A DNA stretch of 64,000 bases from DSQK01 sp964550175 (GTDB taxonomy: Archaea; Nanobdellota; Nanobdellia; Woesearchaeales; ARS49): contig CAZJXP010000001.1 of NCBI GenBank assembly GCA_964550175.1, positions 905,453 to 969,452 on the forward strand, read 5' to 3'. The translations under genes and the position numbers were made by a program. Shown here piece after piece: positions 49,681 through 58,567 of the stretch; within the stretch, counting starts at the first letter, position 1, and the number at the start of each line of letters is the position of its first letter. Under the pieces are notes generated by a model, which saw only the letters and a list, made by a program, of their open reading frames with translations, was not told the DNA's origin and did not search any database.

Positions 49681-49809
49681 CCTCCTAGCTCAACGGCAGA
49701 GCGCTCGGCTGTAGTTTGAAAAAACACTCATCGACCTTGGCACAAGGCCAGGAATGACCATGAGCCAGCAGAACCCGGGAGGTTGCTGGTTCGAATCCGG
49801 CGGAGGGGA
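49681..49809 (+). tRNA. tRNA-Tyr (GTA) with a 57-base intron at 37/38
   Basis: Exon 1 49681-49716, intron 49717-49773, exon 2 49774-49809. Acceptor CCCCTCC with GGAGGGG and A73 keeps the archaeal C1-G72 identity pair of tRNA-Tyr. D arm GCTCAACGGCAGAGC, anticodon stem CTCGG/CCGGG, loop CTGTAG-C (anticodon GTA), T arm GCTGGTTCGAATCCGGC. A bulge-helix-bulge forms from CTGT pairing with GCAG, with bulges AGT and AAC cut after the second base. TATA-like TTTAAAAG about 30 bases upstream. Confidence 0.92.
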
Positions 49810-49827
49810 TATTTTTTCCTAGAACAC

Positions 49828-52446
49828 TTACGCGCAAATCGCGTCCTGTCGCAACAGCTGCACGACTTTTGACTTTCCAACGGTGCCACAGGTGTAGTCC
49901 GATAAGCTGTCGTCACATTTACCATCCCACGATTCGCCAGTCCAATAACTGAAGCAGTCAGGGCTCCATCCGCCCATCGCGGTGCAGTTGCTCGTGTTTG
50001 CAACCGGCCGTAATCCTGCGCCGCTGCGCGGAGTGCACGCGCCCGAACATCGACGGTCACGCTTCAGGATGGGCGTGCCACCACCAGGGTTGCAGGTGTA
50101 ATCCGTAATCGCATTGTCACAGAGCGTGCCTGGACGTTCAACCCACTTCATCCCGTTCCACCACATCTCTTTGTACGACACGCACTGGCGGGGCATATAG
50201 GTGTCCGTTTTGCCCAAAGTTAGGCAGCCATAGGTGCTGAACATTTCGACATATCCTGAGCCCTCAATCGTGCAGGAATCATTTACTGTCGTCGTCCAGG
50301 TCGCGCTTGTTGCTGACTGCCAGGCATCGCTGCACGAGACATTCCAGGAATACGGTCCGTTTGCGAGCGAAAGATTGAACGAGTTCGGGATATTACGAGG
50401 CACTGATAACGCCGTTCCTGACACTACCCCATTGAGCATTAATGAGCAACTGTTAATAGAAGTATTATCGGCGACTGAGTACACAAACGAAACCGCCGCA
50501 GGCGAGACTGAGCCGCTTGCCGGCGAAATCAGCGTCACGACTGGCGCGGAAACATCATCGCTAATCGTGAACGTGTCAACCGCGTTGAGCGTCTCATCCG
50601 AAGAACCGCAGGTGACATTATAGATTCCCGTAATGGCGGTTCCAAAAAACTCGTTGTGTTGATAGAACGGCGAGACATGCGCCATCGGCACCGGACTCGC
50701 GCCAAGCACGCTTATGACGCACGCGCCATCGGTTGTGTTCGCAGGACCGCTGGGGCTCGAGAAATTCGCCATAAACAGGACTTGCTCTCCGACGAACCTG
50801 CTCTCAAAATCAGTAGAATCATTGACGCGCAGGCTGAGGCTGTCTTTCGCGGAATAGCTGCCGAAATATCTGACGTCGAACTGCAGCGTTCCGCCAACAT
50901 AAGATATGTTCTGGCAGTCAAGCGCCGAGCATGCCGCGCCGTTGAGCAACGGCTTCGCAGACGCGAACGGCAGCTTGAACAGCCGCACCGTAGCGCTGTG
51001 GTTGTAATACGCCGCACAAGACGGAAGTTCGTTCATCGTGACGTTGTTGAACGTGAGATTCAGGCAAGGCTCGACCCGGCTGACATTAAGGATTTGTCGG
51101 TAGAGCACCGCGCTCGTCCCGCTCGCCAAAGATTTGTTCGTGCTATTGTGCGTGATATCCGTCGCCTGCTTGACGAGAGCCGAGAGCGCGTCAACCTGAC
51201 GGAAACCCGAAATATTTCTCGACGCGTTCTCCATGAACTCCTCAATGAGCGCGGGCTTGAACGGGATTCCCTTGAGCTTCGCGTGCTGCGCCAAAAGCGC
51301 GGCAACTCCTGCCACGTGCGGAGCCGACATGCTCGTTCCCGTCATCAAGGTGTATCCGCCACCCATCATCGCCGAAAAAATAATCTGCCCAGGAGCGACG
51401 ACATCAAGCAACGGGCCTCGGTTGCCGAACATCATGATTGACGTTCCAGCATGAGAGGTCGCCCCGACGCTCGTGGCGGTTGGAGAGCAGGCAGGATAGC
51501 TGATGCCGGTCGTGCTGCCGCTATTTCCTGACGCCACCGTGACGGCGATATTCAAGCCGGTCGCGGCACTAATGGAACCATCCAATTCGGTCGGACAGTC
51601 GGCCTGCGTCGCATAGCTGCTTCCGTCGCCCAAACTCATTGAGATGACGCTGACATTGTACAGCGGAGCCACGCCAACGCAGTAATCGATCGCCGCGGCG
51701 ATATCGGCGTAGTCGCACGAGCCGCTTGCGCTGCAGACCTTCACCGCGACGATGCTCGCGTCCTTAGCGACGCCTTTCAAGGTCGCGTCGTTGCCAGCCG
51801 CGATACCCGCGACGTGCGTGCCGTGGCCATGGTCGTCGGTCGCGTTGTCGCTCGTTAACGCCCCTTGGCAACACGGACCGCCCGCGCCGCAATAGCACTT
51901 TTGAGCCACGACCTTTCCGGCAAGCATCGTGTGCGCCGCGTCCACTCCCGTGTCGATGATGCACACGCTCTGTCCGGCTCCCGTGACGCTTGTTCCGAGC
52001 ACGGATTGCGCCCACACGGCGTCGCCATTAATCGCGGGCATGCTGGCCAGCAGCTCGATCTGCAGCTGTTTCGACAAATGGATGCTTTCGATTCCCTTCA
52101 TTTTTGAGAATGCGGAGATCGCCTTCTTGTTCAATCGTGCTATAATAATAGGAGTGTTTCCCAGCTTATTCAGAATTTCCCCATCTCGTCTTGCGCCCAT
52201 GAACACCTTGCTGTCGGGCAATTTCGAGATGAGCTTGTTTTCTTGCGCCAAAATCTTTTGCTGGCGGGACTCGGGCATTAACGAGTTCCACTTCGCTTCA
52301 GGAGAGAGCGTGATGATGACTTTCACCTGGCTTTCCGACTTCAACGCACGGTCAATCGCCGGATCGACGAACGCCGTACGAGTGACCGCTGAAGCTGAGC
52401 AAACGAGAACTAAAGCGATAATCAGCGCGAGCAAGAGGCGGCGCAT
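49828..52446 (-). CDS. secreted subtilisin-like serine protease (S8)
   Basis: 872 residues from ATG 52446. Signal peptide MRRLLLALIIALVLVCSASA, I9-type prodomain to about 130, then the S8 catalytic domain with Asp in CIIDTGVDAAH, His in DDHGHGTHVAG and Ser in TGTSMSAPHVAGVAALL. The Asn of the oxyanion hole is in VTVASGNSG. C-terminal beta domains and repeats with paired Cys follow (PGTLCDNAITDYTC-like), and no membrane anchor. The longer frame upstream of 52446 overlaps the divergent gene and is unlikely to be coding. Extracellular proteolysis. Confidence 0.9.
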   Translation of the reverse strand: MRRLLLALIIALVLVCSASAVTRTAFVDPAIDRALKSESQVKVIITLSPEAKWNSLMPESRQQKILAQENKLISKLPDSKVFMGARRDGEILNKLGNTPIIIARLNKKAISAFSKMKGIESIHLSKQLQIELLASMPAINGDAVWAQSVLGTSVTGAGQSVCIIDTGVDAAHTMLAGKVVAQKCYCGAGGPCCQGALTSDNATDDHGHGTHVAGIAAGNDATLKGVAKDASIVAVKVCSASGSCDYADIAAAIDYCVGVAPLYNVSVISMSLGDGSSYATQADCPTELDGSISAATGLNIAVTVASGNSGSTTGISYPACSPTATSVGATSHAGTSIMMFGNRGPLLDVVAPGQIIFSAMMGGGYTLMTGTSMSAPHVAGVAALLAQHAKLKGIPFKPALIEEFMENASRNISGFRQVDALSALVKQATDITHNSTNKSLASGTSAVLYRQILNVSRVEPCLNLTFNNVTMNELPSCAAYYNHSATVRLFKLPFASAKPLLNGAACSALDCQNISYVGGTLQFDVRYFGSYSAKDSLSLRVNDSTDFESRFVGEQVLFMANFSSPSGPANTTDGACVISVLGASPVPMAHVSPFYQHNEFFGTAITGIYNVTCGSSDETLNAVDTFTISDDVSAPVVTLISPASGSVSPAAVSFVYSVADNTSINSCSLMLNGVVSGTALSVPRNIPNSFNLSLANGPYSWNVSCSDAWQSATSATWTTTVNDSCTIEGSGYVEMFSTYGCLTLGKTDTYMPRQCVSYKEMWWNGMKWVERPGTLCDNAITDYTCNPGGGTPILKRDRRCSGACTPRSGAGLRPVANTSNCTAMGGWSPDCFSYWTGESWDGKCDDSLSDYTCGTVGKSKVVQLLRQDAICA

Positions 52447-52499
52447 GTTACGGAGCGCATTCGCAAGGACAATAGTTGACCCAAGCGAAACATTCCCCC

Positions 52500-52934
52500 A
52501 TGAGTCAATCAGGCTCGTTTTTCGCTTATAATTGTTTCTATTGCGCAAACGTTAGGTTATTTTTTGCAGTCTTAGTCATAACCTTCTTATACCTTCGATT
52601 TGCAGCAGGATTCATGACTGATGACAGGTGTCTGACGCGCGATGACGTGGCCGCGCTCGAACGATTGCTGGACTTGGACACAAGATACTACGTCCGCTCC
52701 GCATTTTCGCACACCGCGCTCGACAAAAACAAGAACAGCTACGAGGTCAAGAGCTACCAGATGGGCCGCGTCGCGAGCGCGTGCGAGTTCGGGGCTCGGT
52801 GCTTCATCACGGTCGACTGGCTCGATTCGGACACGCGCGAGTCGCAGTTCCGCGCCGTGTATTGGGGAGTGAGCAAAACGCCAATTCCACAGCTTAAGCA
52901 ATTGTACCCTCCGTTGCCGGAGAAACCCAAATGA
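52500..52934 (+). CDS. hypothetical single-pass membrane protein
   Basis: 144 residues from ATG 52500 (a TTG at 52476 is also in frame). N-terminal membrane helix (RLFFAVLVITFLYLRFAAG) then a soluble domain with paired cysteines (DDRCLTRDDVAALERLLDLD, SACEFGARCFITVDWLD). Unrecognised. Overlaps the next gene (ATGA). Confidence 0.6.
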   Translation: MSQSGSFFAYNCFYCANVRLFFAVLVITFLYLRFAAGFMTDDRCLTRDDVAALERLLDLDTRYYVRSAFSHTALDKNKNSYEVKSYQMGRVASACEFGARCFITVDWLDSDTRESQFRAVYWGVSKTPIPQLKQLYPPLPEKPK

Positions 52935-53221
52935 TGGGCGCGAAAGACTTGGTTAGAATAATGCTCTCGCTCAAGCGGCAGCAGCCGTATTCGGTTCAAG
53001 CGATGGCCAGTCATGAGTGCGCTTGGGCGGGCAGGAACTATTTTGTTCCGTCTGGCCAGAGAGGGCTCATCGAGTCCTGCAAGCCGGCTACTGTTGACAA
53101 CTATATTTTGACGGTCATTTGGGGCCATGAACTGCGATTTTCTGAGAATTTCAAGATAAAAAAAGACGAAGGATTGAACGCGCTGATGCTCAAGAAGAAC
53201 TATCAACGAGTGCAGAGTTAA
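52931..53221 (+). CDS. hypothetical protein
   Basis: 96 residues, basic, with Cys-Trp and Tyr-Phe containing segments (ASHECAWAGRNYFVPSGQRG). Start overlaps the preceding stop (ATGA), so the two form a small operon. Its stop codon is followed immediately by repeat copy E. Unrecognised. Confidence 0.6.
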   Translation: MMGAKDLVRIMLSLKRQQPYSVQAMASHECAWAGRNYFVPSGQRGLIESCKPATVDNYILTVIWGHELRFSENFKIKKDEGLNALMLKKNYQRVQS

Positions 53222-53307
53222 CTTTTTACCGCCCCGATTGGATGAGTGTTGGCATTAATCATTCACGACCTCACGCTAACTCAAAATCTGCGCAGTCAGC
53301 AATAGCG
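53222..53307 (-). repeat. dispersed intergenic repeat, copy E
   Basis: On the minus strand: TTGCTGACTGCGCAGATTTT, GAGTTAGCGTGAGGTCG and CCAATCGGGGCGGTAAAAAG. Full-length match to copy B. It fills the space between two convergent genes. Confidence 0.8.
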
Positions 53308-53328
53308 GGGACGCTTGACAATTTCTTC

Positions 53329-54768
53329 TTACTGCCCGAATCCGATCTGAGAAATGTTTGACTTCGTCTTGCGGTGGTTATTGTAGTGTGTGACGAATTT
53401 GGTTACTGCGACCGGCAAACGCATCTGGCCCAAGATGCTCAACTTGCTTTGGATCTTGTAGGAGATGACCCGTTCTTCGCCCGAGTCTAGTTCGTCAAAG
53501 TGCCACTTTATGAGCGTGCCCTTGTTCGGCAACGGGATGACTTTTGACGGGCGGATCGTTCCGACTTCAAAGTCTTTTTCCATGCTCGCGATGTGCGGAA
53601 CCTTGTCCATGACTTCAACCATCTTGACGGGCTTCGAGCTGCGGTTGCAGACTTCAATAAGCACCTTCAGCTCGGACATGCCGCCTTCCTTTGCCGCGAT
53701 GACGACGGCCGACTTTCGGACGACCAACGGGCTTCTGAACACGTAATAGGAACCGATGGAGATGAAGAGAATGAAGAACACAATCCACAACGGGCGGTAA
53801 TTAGTGGTAACTCGGATCGTGGTGCTTTCGCCGACATCGAGGCTGATGTCCCAGGAGTCGTACGAGCCGTCGTCGCGCGTGATCTTTTTTGAGACAGGGT
53901 CTGACGTCGTGAACCAGCTTTTCAAGAATGCGGTTTTTAGGGTGAATTCGGTCGACTTCTTGGTGTTGCCCGTGTTCGTGAGCGTATAAATCTTTTCGGA
54001 CTTGAGGATGCCGCCGACTTCCGCGACATTTTGGCTAATTTCGCCGTACTCGACGACTTCGAATTCCAACGGTTCGGCCGTAAACGGAATGATCTTGTCG
54101 CCGTCCTGCACGAGCGCGGTGACTTGCAACATGTCTTTCTGCGGTGGAGTGAGCTTCGGAAGCTTGATGGGAAAGACTAACTGTTTCTTTGCCAATCCGG
54201 GAAGGTCGATGACGCTCTCGGCGTTCAGCAATGCGCTTCGCACCTTGATGGCGACACCTTTCAAGTCTCGAGGGTTTGCGTTCGTTACATTAATAGTGAC
54301 TATCGCGTCCTCGCGCGGGTCGACGTTGCCCAATGACGGGTATAATCGCACTGCCGGGGTGTATTGTCCTGGAACGTAGTCCTTCGGTTGGACGCCGATG
54401 ATGATGCTCTTCTTGACGAATTCGCCCGAGACGCTGTGTCTCACATGGAGCGTGATTGCGTAGTAACCCGGCGTCGCGTACAATGGACGGACAAAAATGG
54501 TGACGTTCTTTGTTATTCCTCGTTCGACCGTGATGGGTCGCGACGGGTCGGTCGTGATGTCCCACTCGACGTCGGGCGAATAGATGTCGAAACGTTCGGA
54601 CGTTCCCGAGTCGTGCGAGATTTGAAGAACGTATGTCGCGGCGTCACCGATTTTCGTGCTTGCTTGCGGCGACGCGATCGATGCGGTGAATTCAATTGCG
54701 GAAACAGAAATGGCACAGGTAGCGATGAGAAGCAACAGAATGACGCTGAACCCGACCCTCTTTGACAT
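53329..54768 (-). CDS. membrane-anchored envelope protein with NEW3-like beta domains
   Basis: 479 residues. Signal peptide (GFSVILLLLIATCAISVSA), about 320 residues of beta-sandwich domains of the kind found in archaeal surface proteins (TLTNTGNTKKSTEFTL is typical NEW3), one transmembrane helix (PLWIVFFILFISIGSYYVF) and a 120-residue cytoplasmic beta domain (ISYKIQSKLSILGQMRLP). A TATA box (54792-54799) lies 24-31 bases upstream of the ATG. Function in the envelope is inference. Confidence 0.75.
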   Translation of the reverse strand: MSKRVGFSVILLLLIATCAISVSAIEFTASIASPQASTKIGDAATYVLQISHDSGTSERFDIYSPDVEWDITTDPSRPITVERGITKNVTIFVRPLYATPGYYAITLHVRHSVSGEFVKKSIIIGVQPKDYVPGQYTPAVRLYPSLGNVDPREDAIVTINVTNANPRDLKGVAIKVRSALLNAESVIDLPGLAKKQLVFPIKLPKLTPPQKDMLQVTALVQDGDKIIPFTAEPLEFEVVEYGEISQNVAEVGGILKSEKIYTLTNTGNTKKSTEFTLKTAFLKSWFTTSDPVSKKITRDDGSYDSWDISLDVGESTTIRVTTNYRPLWIVFFILFISIGSYYVFRSPLVVRKSAVVIAAKEGGMSELKVLIEVCNRSSKPVKMVEVMDKVPHIASMEKDFEVGTIRPSKVIPLPNKGTLIKWHFDELDSGEERVISYKIQSKLSILGQMRLPVAVTKFVTHYNNHRKTKSNISQIGFGQ

Positions 54769-54820
54769 TAAAATAAACCAGGGCGACGTTATTTATAAAG
54801 CTTACTCTCAGCTGCACGTT

Positions 54821-54937
54821 GCTTTTTACCCCCAGAAGTTAACTCTTTACCGGCACGATTAGAACGTCCGTTAAGGCAATAATTGAATTTCTCATCGAGC
54901 CACTAACTCAAAATCTTCCGGGGAGAGCAAAAACGGG
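54821..54937 (-). repeat. dispersed intergenic repeat, copy F
   Basis: On the minus strand: TTTTTGCTCTCCCCGGAAG, GATTTTGAGTTAG, TTCTAATCGTGCCGGTAAAG, ending GGGGGTAAAAAGC. Longer than the other copies because the GGTAAAAAG end appears twice. Confidence 0.7.
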
Positions 54938-54950
54938 GGAAAGAGCCTGA

Positions 54951-57014
54951 CTAACTCACACTTTTACTAATATGCCCTTCCTTCTCTATCCTAATGACCG
55001 AATCAACCATCGATTCGACCTTGTTTTCGTGCGACACAATAATTACTTGTTTGAGCTGCAATTGGTCGAGAACATCTCTTACTTTGTCCAACTGTTCGGA
55101 GCTGAATCCGTCTGTTGGTTCGTCAAGGATTAAGAGCTGCTTTGTTCTGATTGTGCCGACAACGTCGTTGATGACTTTGTTCAACGCTAATCTATAGGCT
55201 AACGCGCACGCAGTCTTCTCCCCACCAGAGAGGTTCGAGACGTCGATGTCGTAGCCGTTCTGCGTGATGACGGGCGTGAACGCGTCGTCCAAACGCGCCG
55301 TAAGAAGCCCGTCTTCGATGAGGATTCCGAACCAGCGCTGGAACAGTTCGTTGAACTCGTGATAGACGCGCGAAAGCACGTGCTTTTCCATCACATCCAT
55401 TAAGTTGGTGAAATGCACGCTCAACCAGGATTGTCGTTCGGCGATGGTCGTCAATTGCGATTTTGCGAGCTCTTTCTTGACGATGTCCTCTTGGAGACTG
55501 CGGATGAAGAGTTCCGTGTTTTCGTGCTCTTTTGCAAACCTTGCGTGCTCGAGCTCGATGCGACGTTCGTCGTTTAGCAGAACATCGTATTGTTGGCGAG
55601 AGAGTTTCCATTGGTCTTCCGCTTGGAGATTTCCCTCAACCAACAAGGTCAGTTCCGCGATGCTGTTTTTCGTCACGATAATCGACTCGTTCGTCTGCGC
55701 GCGGGTCTTGCTCAACTGGTCGAGGCTTGACTGCTTGTCCTGCAGGGTTTTCCGTTGCGCTTGAATGAGCATGGCTTGGCGTTCCTGCAACCGCAGGGCG
55801 TCGATGTCCTTCCTGAGCGTGAGCAGTTGCGTTTCCCACTGCTCCTTCGCGGCGGTGTGCGCCTGCAAATGCTGTTCGTAGCCTTGGAGCTTTTGGTCCT
55901 CAGTCGAGAAAATCGTGTCCTTATGTGTCTGGCGCACGGGCTGAAAACAAGTTGGGCAGTTGTCGATGGCGGCGACTTTCCGTTTTAATTCCGTCGAGAA
56001 AGACTTTTCCGTCATCAGCTTGATGATGGTGCCGTGCTCTTCCCGAATTGTTTTTTCGGCGAGCTGCAGGCTTTCGGACTTTTCCGCGATGCTCTTGCGC
56101 AACGATTCTACGTCGGCAGTTGACGCGCTTGAGAGTTCTTGCGTGAGCAAGGCGATCTGCTCGTTCGCGCGCTGCAAATCCTGCTGCACGCGCACTAATG
56201 CCTGTTCTTGTTGCGCCAAGGTGGCTTTCGCGACGCTCCACTCGGTTTTGATGCGTTGAAAATCCTTCAACGCGACTTCTTTCGCCGTCACGATTTCTCG
56301 CTGCGCCGCCGTGCGCGACTTCGCGTCCGCAAGCTGCGACGCAGAAGTTGAAACGCGTGCCTTTATCGACAACGACTCTTCCTGCTTGAGCTTCACCGCG
56401 TTGCGTTTCGATTCCAAATCAATTGTGATTCCTTCCAGCAGGCTTCGTTCTTGCTTCAATTGTCGAACGTAAATTTGCGCATTCTCCTTGATGCGCTTGT
56501 ACTTGTCGACATCGAACACGCGCCGGAGGGTTTCTAATCTCGCATCTTTGTCCTCGAACAGGATGCGCTTCATCTCCTCCTGCGGGGTGAACACGGTGTA
56601 GCGGAACAACAACGCCTTGCTTTTTGTCAAGAATTCTTTTGGATAACCTAATAGGTCAAGCATCCAGGCGCGTAATTCTTGCGCGGTGCCGTCTTTTCGC
56701 ATGCCATCGGACAATAACCAGCCTGCTTCCTGCGAAACTCGGTCTTTTCCGCGCTTCAGGACGCGTTGGATGACGTATTCTTTATCTAATAAGAATTTGA
56801 GTTCGACGATTCCTTCTCGCGCGCCGTTTCTTAGGAGCGAGGCTCCGTCAACGTCACCTCTCAGCAGGCCGAACAGCGCGAACTCGATTGCCAACAGGAT
56901 GGTTGATTTTCCGGAGCCGATATCCCCTGCAAGAAGAACGGTTCCTGAAGGAAATGCTATCTTCTGATCGACGTAGCTTCGAATGTTCTTTAGCGTAATC
57001 GATTGCAGTAACAT
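54951..57014 (-). CDS. rad50: Rad50/SbcC-like DNA repair ATPase
   Basis: 687 residues. N-terminal ABC half with LLAGDIGSGKSTILLAIEF (Walker A), long coiled coil with the zinc hook CPTC (near residue 355), and C-terminal half with LSGGEKTACALAYRLAL (signature) and LLILDEPTDGFSS (Walker B). Works with Mre11 to process DNA ends; no mre11 gene lies in the window. It is shorter than typical archaeal Rad50 (about 850-900), mainly from a shorter coiled coil. Confidence 0.92.
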   Translation of the reverse strand: MLLQSITLKNIRSYVDQKIAFPSGTVLLAGDIGSGKSTILLAIEFALFGLLRGDVDGASLLRNGAREGIVELKFLLDKEYVIQRVLKRGKDRVSQEAGWLLSDGMRKDGTAQELRAWMLDLLGYPKEFLTKSKALLFRYTVFTPQEEMKRILFEDKDARLETLRRVFDVDKYKRIKENAQIYVRQLKQERSLLEGITIDLESKRNAVKLKQEESLSIKARVSTSASQLADAKSRTAAQREIVTAKEVALKDFQRIKTEWSVAKATLAQQEQALVRVQQDLQRANEQIALLTQELSSASTADVESLRKSIAEKSESLQLAEKTIREEHGTIIKLMTEKSFSTELKRKVAAIDNCPTCFQPVRQTHKDTIFSTEDQKLQGYEQHLQAHTAAKEQWETQLLTLRKDIDALRLQERQAMLIQAQRKTLQDKQSSLDQLSKTRAQTNESIIVTKNSIAELTLLVEGNLQAEDQWKLSRQQYDVLLNDERRIELEHARFAKEHENTELFIRSLQEDIVKKELAKSQLTTIAERQSWLSVHFTNLMDVMEKHVLSRVYHEFNELFQRWFGILIEDGLLTARLDDAFTPVITQNGYDIDVSNLSGGEKTACALAYRLALNKVINDVVGTIRTKQLLILDEPTDGFSSEQLDKVRDVLDQLQLKQVIIVSHENKVESMVDSVIRIEKEGHISKSVS

Positions 57015-57105
57015 AGGCCCCGAAATGAATCTATTACGACGCTATTTATTGATAGTGGTGCTTGAGAAGATAACGCTTAAAAACATCCTCCACTCAATGA
57101 AGGTT

Positions 57106-57528
57106 ATGGAACTCTGGACCCTCGGGCACTCGACGCGGAACTTCGACACGTTCGTCGAAATACTGCGCAAGCACCGAATAGAAACGGTCATCGATGTTCG
57201 GCATTTCCCGGAAAGCAAGCGTATGCCTTGGTTCAAGAAAGACTACCTTGAGTTGATGCTGCCTAAGTATAGAATCAATTACCAGCATGTGGCGGAATTA
57301 GGCGGGTTCCGGAAAGGCGGGTTCGAGACGTACGCGAAGAGCAGCGAGTTCTCAATGGCGGTCGCGAAAGTCGCCGATACTGCGTTGACGAGCAAATCAG
57401 TAATCATGTGCGCCGAAGCGTTGCCAACACGCTGCCATCGAGCCCACATCGCGGACGCATTAGCCAAAGAAGGCTGGACCGTCAATCACATTCTTGATGA
57501 GAACCGAGTCGAACGTCACCAGACTTGA
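57106..57528 (+). CDS. DUF488 family protein
   Basis: 140 residues. ELWTLGHSTRNFDTFVEIL, IDVRHFPESKRMPWF, YQHVAELGGFRK, MCAEALPTRCHRAHIADAL are the conserved DUF488 blocks, with the typical Cys-x-E and CHR motif. ATG 57106 (or 57097) is placed by the domain start and a TATA-like box at 57075-57082. Function unknown; possibly a nucleic acid or sulfur-related enzyme. Confidence 0.85.
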   Translation: MELWTLGHSTRNFDTFVEILRKHRIETVIDVRHFPESKRMPWFKKDYLELMLPKYRINYQHVAELGGFRKGGFETYAKSSEFSMAVAKVADTALTSKSVIMCAEALPTRCHRAHIADALAKEGWTVNHILDENRVERHQT

Positions 57529-58286
57529 AGCTCGAACGTCGTCTTTTTACCGTCTTCGTTGTCTTCTCGCCAAGAGTATAAACTCAAGGCCAACGGAAGG
57601 ATGTCGTCCGTGAACAAATCCCCTTTTGGAATTAAATAATAGCCCTCTGCCGTCAAGCTTCTGAAATTCGGGTCGGCGTACCGGATGAACTTGAACTGTC
57701 CGGCGTCGTACGTGTGCTTCGCGCGCATCAAGGGATTATCCTTGTGCTTCGGGTGCATCGCCTTAATGTCGTAATATTTTGTTCCGGCGGTTTCCCGCGC
57801 TCGCTTTTTTATGGCAACATGGAATTCAGGCGAGCAATTCCGCGCGCGAATGTACGGGCGCTTGTTCGGGACGCGCCGCATCTCAAGGCAGCTGTCCAGG
57901 GCAGAATCGAGCTCGCTCGGAGACGAAGGACGTTCGCAGACGAACGTCGCTTTCGTCGGCTGCGATTGGAACATATTTGGATACGTCGTGATGCCTAAGA
58001 CGGGCAGTTGGTATCCGGAAGCATAATTCGAGATCATCTTGAATTCTTCCCATTCGCGCTTTCGGTCGGCTAGATCAAGCGAGGTGCGGAACTCGAACAC
58101 GATGGTGTCAATCGTCTTGATTTTTCCTTGGAGCAGGTCGAGACGGTTTGACTGGATGATCAATGACTGCTTCTTCTTCTGCGCGATAAGCGCCCCCCAA
58201 CTGTACGGCGGAGAGGAAGAAGTCAAGGGATAGCGATAGGGGACGTGAATCGGAATTTGCAGTCCCGTGACACAGAGGTGGCTCAT
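57516..58286 (-). CDS. hypothetical protein starting directly after tRNA-Leu
   Basis: 256 residues. Central segment TIDTIVFEFRTSLDLADRK is a strand pair with FEF...; later a basic region (VAIKKRARETAGTKYYDIK). Not recognised. The ATG begins two bases after the tRNA-Leu discriminator base, so the mRNA 5' end could be made by tRNA 3' processing. The longer frame upstream reads through the tRNA and is not coding. Confidence 0.6.
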   Translation of the reverse strand: MSHLCVTGLQIPIHVPYRYPLTSSSPPYSWGALIAQKKKQSLIIQSNRLDLLQGKIKTIDTIVFEFRTSLDLADRKREWEEFKMISNYASGYQLPVLGITTYPNMFQSQPTKATFVCERPSSPSELDSALDSCLEMRRVPNKRPYIRARNCSPEFHVAIKKRARETAGTKYYDIKAMHPKHKDNPLMRAKHTYDAGQFKFIRYADPNFRSLTAEGYYLIPKGDLFTDDILPLALSLYSWREDNEDGKKTTFELQVW

Positions 58287-58287
58287 A

Positions 58288-58370
58288 TGCGGTGGGCAGG
58301 ATTCGAACCTGCGAAGGCCTAAGCCACCAGGTCCTGAACCTGGCACGTTTGACCGCTTCGCTACCACCGC
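58288..58370 (-). tRNA. tRNA-Leu (CAG)
   Basis: Acceptor GCGGTGG with CCACCGC, D arm TAGCGAAGCGGTCAAACG, anticodon stem CCAGG/CCTGG with loop TTCAGGA (anticodon CAG), a long variable arm (TGGCTTAGGCCTTC) as in class II tRNAs, T arm GCAGGTTCGAATCCTGC, A73. No encoded CCA. TATA-like TTTTTAAA at 58398-58405. Confidence 0.95.
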
Positions 58371-58449
58371 GAAAATAATTCTATTGCAGTCGGGCTGTTT
58401 TTAAACCTTGCGTGATAAACGTCTGACGATTCCCCGATTCTTCTCGTCC

Positions 58450-58528
58450 CAGATAGATTTTGAGTCGTTCGTTTAATTGTTTCTAGAATTCTGCACTTTA
58501 CGACGAAACAAATCTGGGCGGTAAAAAG
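58450..58528 (+). repeat. dispersed intergenic repeat, copy G
   Basis: AGATAGATTTTGAGTCGTTCG, then TAGAATTCTGCACTTTACGA, CGAAACAAATCTGGGCGGTA, AAAAG. Combines the GATTTTGAG, ACGACGAAACAAA and CTGGGCGGTAAAAAG elements that other copies show separately. Confidence 0.8.
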
Positions 58529-58567
58529 AGTAAAGCAGTTAGCAACGAAAACAACAACAAAAAATTC

